Shown: in pieces, positions 39,155 to 48,067 of the stretch
Layout: every line of letters begins with the position of its first letter
How positions within the stretch are numbered: the first letter of the stretch is position 1
Program-made: the position numbers and the translations under genes
NCBI RefSeq assembly: GCF_018304945.1
Contig: NZ_JAGQEE010000009.1
Coordinates: 1 to 64,000, forward strand
From: Collimonas humicola
GTDB taxonomy: Bacteria; Pseudomonadota; Gammaproteobacteria; Burkholderiales; Burkholderiaceae_D
Length of the DNA stretch: 64,000 nt
Direction of reading: 5' to 3'
The notes under the pieces: model-generated
The model's input: only the letters and a program-made list of their open reading frames with translations
The model's database searches: none
What the model was told of the DNA's origin: nothing

Positions 39155-40336
39155 CTAAAACTGATGGCGGATCCCGACCACTGCGACAAATTGCTTGCCG
39201 TTGGAAGACGGCGAGCCGTTTTGCGAATCGCCGACCACTGCGACCGCGTTGACCGGCGTCACCCCGTTCGCTCCCAGGGTCTGGCCGCTGGCCTTCTGAT
39301 AGGCTTCCAGAAAATAAATTGCCGTCCGCTTGGAAAAATCATAAGTCTGCTCGAACGACAGTTGCTGGTAATGCGCTGGATCGCTGATGCCGTTTGCTGC
39401 CGATTCGCGTGTATAGCTATAGCCGGCCGCGAGGGTGATCGCGTTGGTCAGCTTGTAGGTGGAAATCAGGCCGGCGGTATTGAAGGTGGCCTGATGGGCG
39501 AACAGCGAAGCCGCTCCCGGCGCCATCTGCACATTGGAAAAATTCAAGCCCAGCATCAGACTGTCCGACACGTTATAGCGCGCCGCGGCGGCAATCATCT
39601 GTACTGACCTGGCTGAAGCATAGCCGGCATTCACCGGCGACTGGGCGTAGCTGCCCGAGGTGACGTTCGGATCCCACTGCGCAAAGCCTTTGAGATTGTT
39701 GTTGTTCAGTTTCAGGTAACCGAGCGCCACGCTCAGGGCGTTGTAGTCATAGCGCAGCGCTGTGCTGAAAGAATTGCCGGCGCTGATGGCGCCGGCGTTT
39801 TCGCCGAAGCCGTACAAGGCGCCGGCCTGGAAGCCGGCAATCACCGGTGATGAATATACCAGTGAGTTGTTGATCCGAATGGTGGTGTCGAGGCCGTCGA
39901 GATCGCCTGGATGGGCGCCGGTGGCGCCGGTCAGCACTCCCGTCGGTCCGAGTCCGCCGACGTAGCGCCAGTACGGCGTGTACTGGCGGCCGAGGGTGAA
40001 GCTGCCGTAGCGGGCATCGCTCAGGCCGACAAAGGCCTGGCGGTTGAAGGCTTTGCTGGCATCGCTCTGGACGCCGTTGTTGATGCTGAAGCCTTGCTCC
40101 AGCGTGAAAATCGCCTTGCCGCCGCCGCTCAGGTCTTCGCTGCCGCTGAAGCCCAGCTTGCTGGCATTCAGGTTGCCGCTGTTCATATAGGTGTTTGGAT
40201 TGCCGCGCTGATTGCTGGAATGCACGATCGCGGCATCGGCTGTGCCGTAGATCGTGACGCTGGTTTGCGCCTGCGTGTAGGCAGCGCCGGTGAGCGATGT
40301 CGTTGCAAGAACTAATTTTAGCGTTGTGTTTTTCAT
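39155..40336 (-). CDS. Outer membrane porin (Burkholderia-type, general bacterial porin)
   Basis: A 393-residue trimeric-porin-type beta barrel. The signal peptide is MKNTTLKLVLATTSLTGAAYTQAQ, cut before TSVTIYG. The barrel has the typical SSEDLGGG-like turn (GFSGSEDLSGGGKAIFTLEQGF), the FNRQAFVGLSDARYGSFTLGRQYTP constriction-loop region and the C-terminal aromatic end RHQF. It starts only 16 bases after the GH31 gene on the same strand, so it should be the last gene of the sugar-acid locus and could be the outer-membrane entry for its substrate. Porin selectivity cannot be read from sequence. Confidence 0.92.
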   Translation of the reverse strand: MKNTTLKLVLATTSLTGAAYTQAQTSVTIYGTADAAIVHSSNQRGNPNTYMNSGNLNASKLGFSGSEDLSGGGKAIFTLEQGFSINNGVQSDASKAFNRQAFVGLSDARYGSFTLGRQYTPYWRYVGGLGPTGVLTGATGAHPGDLDGLDTTIRINNSLVYSSPVIAGFQAGALYGFGENAGAISAGNSFSTALRYDYNALSVALGYLKLNNNNLKGFAQWDPNVTSGSYAQSPVNAGYASARSVQMIAAAARYNVSDSLMLGLNFSNVQMAPGAASLFAHQATFNTAGLISTYKLTNAITLAAGYSYTRESAANGISDPAHYQQLSFEQTYDFSKRTAIYFLEAYQKASGQTLGANGVTPVNAVAVVGDSQNGSPSSNGKQFVAVVGIRHQF

Positions 40337-40352
40337 GTCTCCCCCTTGGGTT

Positions 40353-42824
40353 TTATTTATTGAATCGTTTGAGAATGCTGACGATCTTGTGCTTGATGGA
40401 TAGCTTGGGATCGGATTGCGGCCTGATTTTCAACTGGATCTCACGCCGTTGATTGACGATGGCGTCGCCCAGGATGGCGGCGGCGCTCAGTACTGCCGGG
40501 CGTGTTTCATGCTGGGGCAGCAGCAGGGTGACCAGTTCGGATGCCGGCTGGACGCCTGTGCATTCAAGATCGATGTCCAACGTCTCCGCATCGCTTTGCA
40601 CGCGGATTTTCCACAGGCTGCTTGTGCCGTCCAGGTAGGCATTGCTGGCGCCGTCATCGTCAAAGAATTCTGTTTCGAAAGCACCGTCTTGCTGATGTGG
40701 AAAGACCATGAAGCCTTGCTGGTGCGCGGGCCGGTTGAAGTGCTGCTCGGCCACGTTGATGGCGATGGCGCTGCCGGCACGCGCCAGCAGCGGCGGCTGT
40801 TCGCCCGCCGCCGGCAATACGATCTCCTGGCCGCCCTGGTGAAGGGCGCCGCTCCAGAAGTCGTACCAGCCGGCGCCGGCGGGAAGGTAGACGCGGCGGC
40901 TGCGCTGGCCTGGCTCGACCACCGCGGCCAGCAACAGGCTGGGGCCGACCAGCATGTCGTCGTTTTCGGCAAAGCACTTCGGATCATCAGGAAAAGCCAG
41001 GAACGTCGGCCTGATCATCGGTTCGTAGTGCTGGTGATAGCGCCACAGCAGGTCGTAGAAATACGGCGTCAGGCAGGCGCGCAGCTTGAGCAGGTTACGG
41101 ATCGCGCCGGTGATTTCCGGATACATCCAGGCCTCGTTGACGGTCTTGTCGTCGTTCCAGGAATGGATCGAAAAGCGCGGCATGAAAATGCCGAACTGGA
41201 CCCAGCGCAACAGCAGCTCCGGACTCGGCGCCGGGCCGCTGAAACCGCCGACGTCATGGCCGGTGTTGGAGATGCCGGACATGGCCAGGCCCAGTCCCAT
41301 CTTGATGTTGTACTTGAGCGTCTGCCACGAAGTGTAGTTGTCGCCCGACCAGGTCTGCACATAGCGCTGCATGCCGGCGGCGCCCGAGCGCGACACCAGG
41401 TAGGGCCGCTTGTCCGGCGCGAATTCGGTCTGCGCTTGCTGCGACGCGGCCATCATCAGCAGCGTTTGCAGGCCCTTGGCTTCGACCGCCTTGAAACGCT
41501 CGCCGAAGCCGTTGGCGGTGGCTTGCGGATTCAGGACCTGGAATTCGTTGTTGTCGTTCCAGGTGCTGGTGATGCCGTATTCGAGCAGGGACTTGGTCAC
41601 CGCCCGTTTCCACCAGGCGATGGTGTCCGGATTGGTGAAATCCAGGTAGGCGCCGACTTCGTCCCAGAATTGCACCATTTCCGGCTTGCCGTCCTGGTTC
41701 TTGATGAACAGGTTGAGGTTCTCGGCTTCGCTGAAGCGCGGATGATCCTGCAGCAGGCAAGGCTTGATGTTGGCGCACAGGCGCACGCCATGTTGCAGGT
41801 AGTGTTCGGCAAAGGCTTTGGGATCGGGAAATTTCTCGCGGTTCCAGTTGAAGACATAGCGCTTGTTGCCGATAGAGGTATAGCCGGACGACAGGTGGAA
41901 TGATTCGCACAGCATGTCGTGCTGCTCGCAGCCGGCCAGGAATTCATTCATCTTTTCCTGTGCGTCCGGTTCGTCGGTATATGTCATGGTGGAACCGGAA
42001 TAGCCTAGTCCCCATTTTGGCGTGAACGCCGGCTTGCCGGTCATCCATGTGTAGCGCCGCACCACCTGCTCCATGCTGTCGCCGGCGATGAAGTAGTAAT
42101 CCAGGTCGCCATGGTCGGCGACGAAGTAGCGGTAGTGGCCGTGATAATTATCCAGCTCGCAGCCCATGTCGAGCTTGCCTTCGGACAGGGTGTCGTAGAA
42201 CAGGCCGAAGGCGGCATGCTGGCGCTTGTTCCAGGTGATATAGAAGGGAATGTGCTTGTACAGGGCGTCGGTGCTGCTGGCGTTGTAGCCCATGGCGTCG
42301 ATGGTCTTGAGCGAAAAGCTGCGGCCATGGCGGTTGGTGTCGCCGCTGCGTTCGCCGAGGCCGAAGTACATCTCGTCCTGGGCGTCGCGTTTCAGGTAGT
42401 GATAGACCTTGTCGTCCCAGTAGCCGAAATTGACGGCTTGCGTGCCGCGGTCCCGCGCCATTTCCGTCCATTCGCCGGCGGGACGGGTTTCCCAGCTGCA
42501 GGACAAGCCTTTCAGCTGCACCGTCAGCCGGATCTTCTCGGTTTGTATCTGCAAGGCGCCGGGCAGGTTCCCGAGGGTGTAACCGGGCAGGGAAAAGCCT
42601 GCCAGCGAGAGGCGCTCGCGTCCCTCCAGCGGGATCTCCCGGGCGCCTGGCGCAATCGCCCAGGTGCGCGGAAAATGGAGCTGCGCGTCCGGCAGCACTA
42701 TGACGCGGATGATGTCTTGCTCCAGCACGAAGATATGGGCGACATGGCCATCGGTGCTTTTCAGCATCAGCGCCGCGCCGTTCTTTTCTGCCAGATGGAA
42801 TTGAGGAATATGGTTAACCGACAT
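40353..42824 (-). CDS. Glycoside hydrolase family 31 protein
   Basis: An 823-residue GH31 enzyme (family: alpha-glucosidases, alpha-xylosidases, sulfoquinovosidases). An N-terminal beta domain (1 to about 245) precedes the (beta/alpha)8 barrel. The nucleophile motif is WNDNNE with Asp424. The acid/base lies in WSGDN with Asp495, after VSRSGAAGMQRY. Further barrel motifs are NIKPCLLQDHPRF and ISNTGHDVGGF. No signal peptide is visible, so it should act in the cytoplasm on an imported glycoside. The ATG at 42824 follows TTGGAG; the frame is open 40 codons further but overlaps the MFS gene. The genes around it point to a sugar-acid-containing substrate, which is inference. Confidence 0.9.
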   Translation of the reverse strand: MSVNHIPQFHLAEKNGAALMLKSTDGHVAHIFVLEQDIIRVIVLPDAQLHFPRTWAIAPGAREIPLEGRERLSLAGFSLPGYTLGNLPGALQIQTEKIRLTVQLKGLSCSWETRPAGEWTEMARDRGTQAVNFGYWDDKVYHYLKRDAQDEMYFGLGERSGDTNRHGRSFSLKTIDAMGYNASSTDALYKHIPFYITWNKRQHAAFGLFYDTLSEGKLDMGCELDNYHGHYRYFVADHGDLDYYFIAGDSMEQVVRRYTWMTGKPAFTPKWGLGYSGSTMTYTDEPDAQEKMNEFLAGCEQHDMLCESFHLSSGYTSIGNKRYVFNWNREKFPDPKAFAEHYLQHGVRLCANIKPCLLQDHPRFSEAENLNLFIKNQDGKPEMVQFWDEVGAYLDFTNPDTIAWWKRAVTKSLLEYGITSTWNDNNEFQVLNPQATANGFGERFKAVEAKGLQTLLMMAASQQAQTEFAPDKRPYLVSRSGAAGMQRYVQTWSGDNYTSWQTLKYNIKMGLGLAMSGISNTGHDVGGFSGPAPSPELLLRWVQFGIFMPRFSIHSWNDDKTVNEAWMYPEITGAIRNLLKLRACLTPYFYDLLWRYHQHYEPMIRPTFLAFPDDPKCFAENDDMLVGPSLLLAAVVEPGQRSRRVYLPAGAGWYDFWSGALHQGGQEIVLPAAGEQPPLLARAGSAIAINVAEQHFNRPAHQQGFMVFPHQQDGAFETEFFDDDGASNAYLDGTSSLWKIRVQSDAETLDIDLECTGVQPASELVTLLLPQHETRPAVLSAAAILGDAIVNQRREIQLKIRPQSDPKLSIKHKIVSILKRFNK

Positions 42825-42846
42825 GCAAATCTCCAAGGTGCTTGGT

Positions 42847-44124
42847 TCAGGTTCTGGCCGCTGCGGCGCTGTTGTCCTGGTAGCCGCGATACAGCAGGAA
42901 CAGGATGGTGACGCCCACCACGTCGAACATGCCCAGGGCCGCAAACAACGGGGTATAGCCGACCGATTCGGCTAGCTGTCCGATCAGCAGCGAAAACGAG
43001 AGGCCGCCTATCCAGCTGATCATGCCGGTCAGGCCGTTGGCGGTGCCGACCTCTCGGGTGTTGAAGACATCGGCGGTCATGGTGTTGACCAGGCCGGAAA
43101 TCATCTGGTGAGCGAAGCCGCCGATGCAGAACAGGGCGATCGCTGTATAAGGACTCTCAACGTAGCCGACGAAGCCGACGCTGGTCATCAGCAGCGCGCC
43201 GGTGGCGATGCCGGCGATGCGCGAGTGGACCAGCCGGAACTTGAAATGCTTCATCAGGAACGGCGACAGGTAGCCGCCCAGGATGCCGCCCATGTCGGCG
43301 GCGAAGAAGGGCATCCAGCCGAAGATGGCGAACTCCTTCAGGTTCATGCCGCGCGCGGACATGAAGTACAGCGGAATCCAGAAATTGAAGGTTTGCCAGG
43401 CCGGTTCGGCCAGGAAACGGGTGATCGCAATCCCCCAGAAGCGGCGGGTGCCGACGATGGCTTTGACGGATGGCTTGGCATGCGACTGGCTTTCGGCGAT
43501 GCTTTCCTGGCCGGACAGAATGTAGGCGCGTTCCGTATCGGACAAGCTCGGGTGGTCCTTAGGGGCGCGGTAGAAGAAAAACCACAGGCCGGCAAAGATG
43601 AAACCCATTGCGCCGGTGACAATGAAGGCGGCTTGCCAGCTGTGCTTGTACAGCAGCCAGGCCACCAGCACCGGCGCGATCACCGCGCCCATGGAAGTGC
43701 CGGCGTTGAAATAGCCCACCGCCACCGAACGTTCCTGTTTGGGAAACCATTCCGACACCGCCTTGATGCCTGCCGGTATCGCCGCCGCTTCGGTCAGGCC
43801 GAGCAGGCTGCGGAAGAACGCCAGCGAGATCCAGCCGGTGGCGAAGCCGTGCAGCATGCCCACCGCCGACCAGGCCGCGGCGAACAAGGCAAAGCCGACT
43901 TTCAGGCCGAGAAAGTCGATGATATAGCCGCATACCGGCTGCATGATGGTGTAGGCGACCTGGAAGGCGGCCACCACGTATGAATATTCCTTGGTGCTGA
44001 AAGCCAGGTCGTGTTTCAGCGTGTCCGCCAGTACGCCCAGCGAATTGCGCGAGATGTAGTTCAGGATGGTGCCAAAACAGACGAGGGCGATAATCCACCA
44101 GCGCAGTCCCTTTATGCGTTTCAT
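42847..44124 (-). CDS. MFS transporter, anion:cation symporter family (hexuronate/glucarate type)
   Basis: A 425-residue transporter with twelve hydrophobic segments. It matches the ACS group (ExuT/GudP): RWWIIALVCFGTILNYISRNSLGVLA in TM1, the FFRSLLGLTEAAAIPAGIKAVSEWFP segment (the R-x-x-x-G-x-x-E-A signature) and FWGIAITRFLAEPAWQTFNFWIPLYF in the second half. The family imports hexuronates, aldarates and related acids with H+ or Na+. It lies 22 bases upstream of the GH31 gene, so the transported molecule may be the GH31 substrate. Confidence 0.88.
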   Translation of the reverse strand: MKRIKGLRWWIIALVCFGTILNYISRNSLGVLADTLKHDLAFSTKEYSYVVAAFQVAYTIMQPVCGYIIDFLGLKVGFALFAAAWSAVGMLHGFATGWISLAFFRSLLGLTEAAAIPAGIKAVSEWFPKQERSVAVGYFNAGTSMGAVIAPVLVAWLLYKHSWQAAFIVTGAMGFIFAGLWFFFYRAPKDHPSLSDTERAYILSGQESIAESQSHAKPSVKAIVGTRRFWGIAITRFLAEPAWQTFNFWIPLYFMSARGMNLKEFAIFGWMPFFAADMGGILGGYLSPFLMKHFKFRLVHSRIAGIATGALLMTSVGFVGYVESPYTAIALFCIGGFAHQMISGLVNTMTADVFNTREVGTANGLTGMISWIGGLSFSLLIGQLAESVGYTPLFAALGMFDVVGVTILFLLYRGYQDNSAAAART

Positions 44125-44305
44125 ATGTGTTGTCTCGGTTAGTTTTTATAAATGACCGCCTTGGTGGCGTCTTGGTGATTCCGGAACGGTTGCTCCATTT
44201 GATGTTGAAAATACGGGCTGTGACGGTCCTCGGGAGACGGCCGGCTTGCGCCGGCGGCCATCTGCGCCTAGATTCTGGAGGCGCAAGCCGTAACGATGGC
44301 ATCCA

Positions 44306-45193
44306 TCAGCCGAACTCCGCGACAGGCGTACCGGCTACCGGCATGCTCACTGCGAACAGTGCGCCGGCCAGCGGCTCGCGCGCCAGTTCATCGGCGCTCA
44401 TGTTTTCGGTGAGCGAAGTGACGTACAGCGTTTTCAGGTCGGCGCCGCCGAAGGCGCACATGGTGGGACGCGACACCGGCAGCGGCAGGTATCCCAGCAG
44501 CTGCCCTTGCGGCGAGAACTTGTTGATGCGCCCGGCAGTGATGCCGCAACCCCAGTAGCAGCCATCGGCGTCGACTGCGCTGCCGTCGGGACGCCCCCAT
44601 TCCGGCTGCATCTGCACGAACACCTGGCGCGGACCGAGGGTGCCGCCGGCGAGGTCGAAATCATAGCGGTAGATCACCGCGCGGCGCGAATCGGAGTGGT
44701 ACATGGTGCGGCCGTCAGGACTCCATGCCAGGCCGTTCGAGACCACCAGGCCGTTGCCGTGGGCGCTGACGCTGCCGTCCGGCGCCAGCCGGTACAGCGA
44801 GGCGCAGGCTTGCTTGTCGGCGCGGTCGTCCATGGTGCCGGCCCAGAAGGCGCCGTCCGGTCCGGTCTTGCCGTCGTTGAGGCGGTTGTGCGGAATAAGC
44901 GGTTCAGGATGCGCGATCAAGGTCCAGCTGGCGTCGGCCGGATCAAACCAGTGGAAGCCATTGCGCAGGGCGGCGACGATCTTGCCGTTCTTCGCCAGAC
45001 TGACCGAGCCGATGGCGGCAGGAGCCGGCCAGCTGCGCTGTTGTCCCGAAGCGGGATCAAAGCGGTGCAGTGCGGGCTTGAGGATATCCACCCAGTACAA
45101 AACCTGCTCGCGCTGCGACCACACCGGCGACTCGCCGACGATGGCGTTCTCGGCACGGATCACGCGGACGGGATAATCAAATTGCTGGATCAT
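44306..45193 (-). CDS. SMP-30/gluconolactonase/LRE family lactonase
   Basis: A 295-residue six-bladed beta-propeller hydrolase. The metal-site glutamate is in GESPVWSQREQVLYWVD (Glu near 17). N-terminal-side ligands include NRLNDGKTGPDGAFWAGTM, the central NGLAWSPDGRTMYHSDS and the RPDGSAVDADGCYW motifs, all classic for sugar-lactone hydrolases. Next to a glucarate dehydratase it could open glucaro- or other aldono-lactones. The gaps are 102 bases to gudD and 181 bases to the MFS gene; the latter contains a GCCGGC-TTGC-GCCGGC hairpin (about 44241-44256). Confidence 0.9.
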   Translation of the reverse strand: MIQQFDYPVRVIRAENAIVGESPVWSQREQVLYWVDILKPALHRFDPASGQQRSWPAPAAIGSVSLAKNGKIVAALRNGFHWFDPADASWTLIAHPEPLIPHNRLNDGKTGPDGAFWAGTMDDRADKQACASLYRLAPDGSVSAHGNGLVVSNGLAWSPDGRTMYHSDSRRAVIYRYDFDLAGGTLGPRQVFVQMQPEWGRPDGSAVDADGCYWGCGITAGRINKFSPQGQLLGYLPLPVSRPTMCAFGGADLKTLYVTSLTENMSADELAREPLAGALFAVSMPVAGTPVAEFG

Positions 45194-45295
45194 GTTGCTA
45201 CCTCATTGCTGGTGGTGCGATGGATGGGCATACAGATTTGCATGATGCGGCTGTTACGGAATGATTGTCGCCGCCGGCTGCCGCAGTTGCCGCCG

Positions 45296-46645
45296 CTAAC
45301 GCAGCAGGCAAGGTTTCTTGTTGTCGAATTTCCAGCCAGGGATCAGGTATTGCATGGCGACGGCATCGTCGCGCGCGCCGAGTCCCATGTTGCGATATAG
45401 CTGATGCGCGGCTTCCAGCTGCGCCAGGTCGAGCTCGATGCCGAGGCCCGGCTTTTTCGGCACCTTGACCATGCCGCCGGCGATCTGCAAGGGCTCTTGG
45501 GTCAGGCGCTGGCCGTCCTGCCAGATCCAATGGGTATCGATGGCGGTGATGTTGCCGGGCGCGGCTGCCGCCACATGCGTGAACATCGCCAGCGAGATAT
45601 CGAAGTGATTGTTGGAATGCGAACCCCAGGTCAGGCCCCATTCATGGCACATCTGCGCCACCCGCACAGAACCTTGCATGGTCCAGAAGTGCGGATCGGC
45701 CAGCGGAATGTCGACCGATTGCAGCTGGATCGCGTGCCCCAATTCGCGCCAGTCGGTGGCGATCATGTTGGTCGCGGTCTGCAAGCCGGTGGCGCGGCGG
45801 AATTCGGCCATGACTTCGCGTCCGGAAAAGCCGTTCTCGGCGCCGCAGGGGTCTTCAGCATAGGCCAGCACCGCATGCTGGTCGCGGCACAGGCGGATGG
45901 CATCCTTGAGCAGCCAGCCGCCGTTCGGATCGAGCGTGATGCGTGCTTCCGGAAAGCGTTCCGCCAGCGCCGTCACGGCTTCCATTTCATCTTCGCCGCG
46001 CAGCACGCCGCCCTTCAGCTTGAAATCGTTGAAGCCGTAACGCTGATAGGCCGCTTGCGCCAGCGCCACCACTGCTTGCGCGTCGAGCGCCGGCTGATGG
46101 CGCAGCCGCAGCCAGTCGTCGCCGGCATCCGGCTCGCTGGCGTAGGGCAGGTCGGTGGCGGTACTGTCGCCGATGTAGAACAGATAGCCCAGCATCTTTA
46201 CCGCCTCGCGCTGCTGGCCTTCGCCTAGCAGGGCCGCCACCGGCACGCCGAGGAATTTTCCCAGCAGGTCGAGCAGGGCGGCTTCCAGCGCCGTCACGGC
46301 ATGGATCGCGATGCGCAGGTCGAAAGTCTGCAAGCCGCGGCCGCCGGCGTCGCGTTCGTTGAATGCGCTGCGGGCGCTGTTGAGGATGGCCTGGTAGTGG
46401 CCGATCGCTTTGCCCAGCAGCAGCGGGCGCGCATCTTCCAGCGTTTGCCGGATGCGTTCGCCGCCCGGCACTTCGCCGACGCCGGTATTGCCGGCGCTGT
46501 CGGTGAGGATCACGATGTTGCGGGTGAAATAGGGGCCGTGCGCGCCGCTCAGGTTGAGCAGCATGCTGTCGCGGCCGGCGACCGGCACTACGCGCATGTC
46601 GACGATGAGGGGACTGCCCGGGACCTGCGTGCTCGATGATGTCAT
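45296..46645 (-). CDS. gudD: Glucarate dehydratase (enolase superfamily)
   Basis: A 449-residue GudD-type enolase-superfamily dehydratase converting D-glucarate (or L-idarate) to 5-keto-4-deoxyglucarate. The catalytic KxK pair is Lys209 and Lys211 (DFKLKGG). Metal ligands are Asp239 (LDPNGG), Glu264 (AEDP) and Asn293 (TNMIATD). The general base His343 lies in [12 protein letters not shown]. Length and motif spacing match E. coli GudD (446). The next enzymes (KDG aldolase or dehydratase) are not in this window. A promoter with overlapping LacI-type operators lies about 140 bases upstream. Confidence 0.94.
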   Translation of the reverse strand: MTSSSTQVPGSPLIVDMRVVPVAGRDSMLLNLSGAHGPYFTRNIVILTDSAGNTGVGEVPGGERIRQTLEDARPLLLGKAIGHYQAILNSARSAFNERDAGGRGLQTFDLRIAIHAVTALEAALLDLLGKFLGVPVAALLGEGQQREAVKMLGYLFYIGDSTATDLPYASEPDAGDDWLRLRHQPALDAQAVVALAQAAYQRYGFNDFKLKGGVLRGEDEMEAVTALAERFPEARITLDPNGGWLLKDAIRLCRDQHAVLAYAEDPCGAENGFSGREVMAEFRRATGLQTATNMIATDWRELGHAIQLQSVDIPLADPHFWTMQGSVRVAQMCHEWGLTWGSHSNNHFDISLAMFTHVAAAAPGNITAIDTHWIWQDGQRLTQEPLQIAGGMVKVPKKPGLGIELDLAQLEAAHQLYRNMGLGARDDAVAMQYLIPGWKFDNKKPCLLR

Positions 46646-46751
46646 GTGTGGCTGCCTGTGGCTGAATGAATGTTGAATCGGCTGATGCCGCCCGCGTCGG
46701 CGTCGTGTTCCAGTGTATGTACTGTGCTGCCTTCAATCCGGTGTTTTTTGC

Positions 46752-46804
46752 AAAATGGGACCGCTACCAATTCAAATGGTAGCGGTCCCATTTTTGACTG
46801 TCAA
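46752..46804 (-). promoter_or_regulatory. gudD promoter overlapped by a double LacI-type operator and hairpin
   Basis: On the minus strand TTGACA (46804-46799), 17 bases and TACCAT (46781-46776) form a near-consensus promoter. A perfect 18-bp inverted repeat (46752-46769 with 46777-46794, loop 7) covers the spacer, the -10 box and the expected start site. Each arm contains TGGTAGC..GGTCCCA, a CG-centred sequence like LacI-family operators. The same repeat followed by GCAAAAAA could also act as a terminator for the upstream lacI gene. Confidence 0.72.
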
Positions 46805-46825
46805 TGCTTATTTTTGTAAAAAAAC

Positions 46826-47899
46826 TTAAACGCTGGCGCGCTCTATGATGGTGAAGCCGATGTCGCAGACCGGTTCTGCAACAGTTTTGCCTTCGGAACG
46901 GGCGATGATGAAGCGCGCGGCGGTGCTGCCGATGACCGTGCCGTCGATGCGCACGGTGGTTAGCGGCGGCTGCAGGTCGCGTGAAAATGCAAGGTCGCCC
47001 AGACCGATCACCGCCAGCTGCTGCGGGATGGAGATGTTGCTGGCTTGCGCCTCGATCATGACGCCCAGCGCCAGCATGTCGGAGCTGCAGAACACGGCGT
47101 CGATATCGGGGGCGCGCGCCAGCAGTTGCGCCAGTCCGCTGCGGCCGTTGCCGAGCGTGGTGGGAGCGGCGACTTCACAGGAAGGAATGTTGCCGGCCTG
47201 CGCCGGGGCCATGCCGAGCCGCACCGCTTCCTGCGCAAAAGCGTTGACGCGGCGGCGGCTGCGGTCGTCGCTGGCGCCGATGGCGGCAACCCGGCGGCGG
47301 CCGGCGGCGTGCAGGTATTGGGCCACTGCGATGCCGATTTTTTCATGGGAAAAGCCGACCAGCATGTCGACCGGCGTCGGCGTCAGGTCCCAGGTTTCGA
47401 CGACTGGAATGCCGCTCGCCAGCAAACGCCGGCGTGCCTGTGCGGAGCGGTTGATGCCGGTCAGCACGATGCCGTCGGGACGGCGGCCGATGATAGCGTC
47501 CAGCAAGGCATCCTCGCGTGAATTTTCATAGCCGCTCTGGCCCAGCATGACCTGGTAGCCGGCCGCGGCCAGGGTGTCGGTCAGCGACTCGACGGTTTCC
47601 AGGAACATCGGGCCGGACAGGGTCGGCACCACGGCCGCCACCAGGCGGCTTTTCTGCGACGCCAGTGCGCCGGCCAGCAGGTTCGGCACGTAGCCGGTTT
47701 GCTGTACGGCGGCCTGGACTTTTTGCAGCACCTTGGCGGAAACCGCATCCGGCGTGTTCAATGCGCGCGAAGCGGTGATCGGCGCCACGCCGGCCAGCTT
47801 GGCGACGTCGCGCAAGGTAAAGCCGCCGGTCTTGCGGCCGCCTTTGCGGCGCGCGGTGACGTCGGCAACGATTGCATCCATCAGGTTTTCTTTTTCCAT
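46826..47899 (-). CDS. LacI family transcriptional regulator
   Basis: A 357-residue LacI/GalR-type repressor. The DNA-binding head is FTLRDVAKLAGVAPITASRALNTPDAVSAKV (about 28-58) with the hinge helix NLLAGALASQKSRLVAAVVP. The periplasmic-binding-like sensor domain follows and is complete. The group resembles the GntR (gluconate repressor) branch. It sits directly upstream of gudD on the same strand, with a shared promoter/operator region in between. A related 16-base operator lies 25 bases before its own start, so it likely represses itself. The inducer is probably a sugar acid or its glycoside (inference). Confidence 0.92.
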   Translation of the reverse strand: MEKENLMDAIVADVTARRKGGRKTGGFTLRDVAKLAGVAPITASRALNTPDAVSAKVLQKVQAAVQQTGYVPNLLAGALASQKSRLVAAVVPTLSGPMFLETVESLTDTLAAAGYQVMLGQSGYENSREDALLDAIIGRRPDGIVLTGINRSAQARRRLLASGIPVVETWDLTPTPVDMLVGFSHEKIGIAVAQYLHAAGRRRVAAIGASDDRSRRRVNAFAQEAVRLGMAPAQAGNIPSCEVAAPTTLGNGRSGLAQLLARAPDIDAVFCSSDMLALGVMIEAQASNISIPQQLAVIGLGDLAFSRDLQPPLTTVRIDGTVIGSTAARFIIARSEGKTVAEPVCDIGFTIIERASV

Positions 47900-47923
47900 G
47901 GCGAAATTCTAACATCAATGAAA

Positions 47924-47939
47924 ATGATACCGTTACCAT
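47924..47939 (-). promoter_or_regulatory. LacI-type operator before the lacI gene
   Basis: ATGATACCGTTACCAT is an imperfect palindrome close to the E. coli GntR operator ATGTTACCGGTAACAT, and shares the ATGG-A-C half-site style with the sites before gudD. It lies 25 bases upstream of the repressor start, which suggests autoregulation. Confidence 0.6.
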
Positions 47940-48067
47940 TGTGCCGGTTATCATGTAAATCAGGACGCCGGGGCGGATTAGTCCGCTACAATCCAGGCTG
48001 GATTTCCCCGCGCAGGGGAATTCCAATCATAATAAAAATCTTTGAAAAACCCCACGGGACAGGTTTC

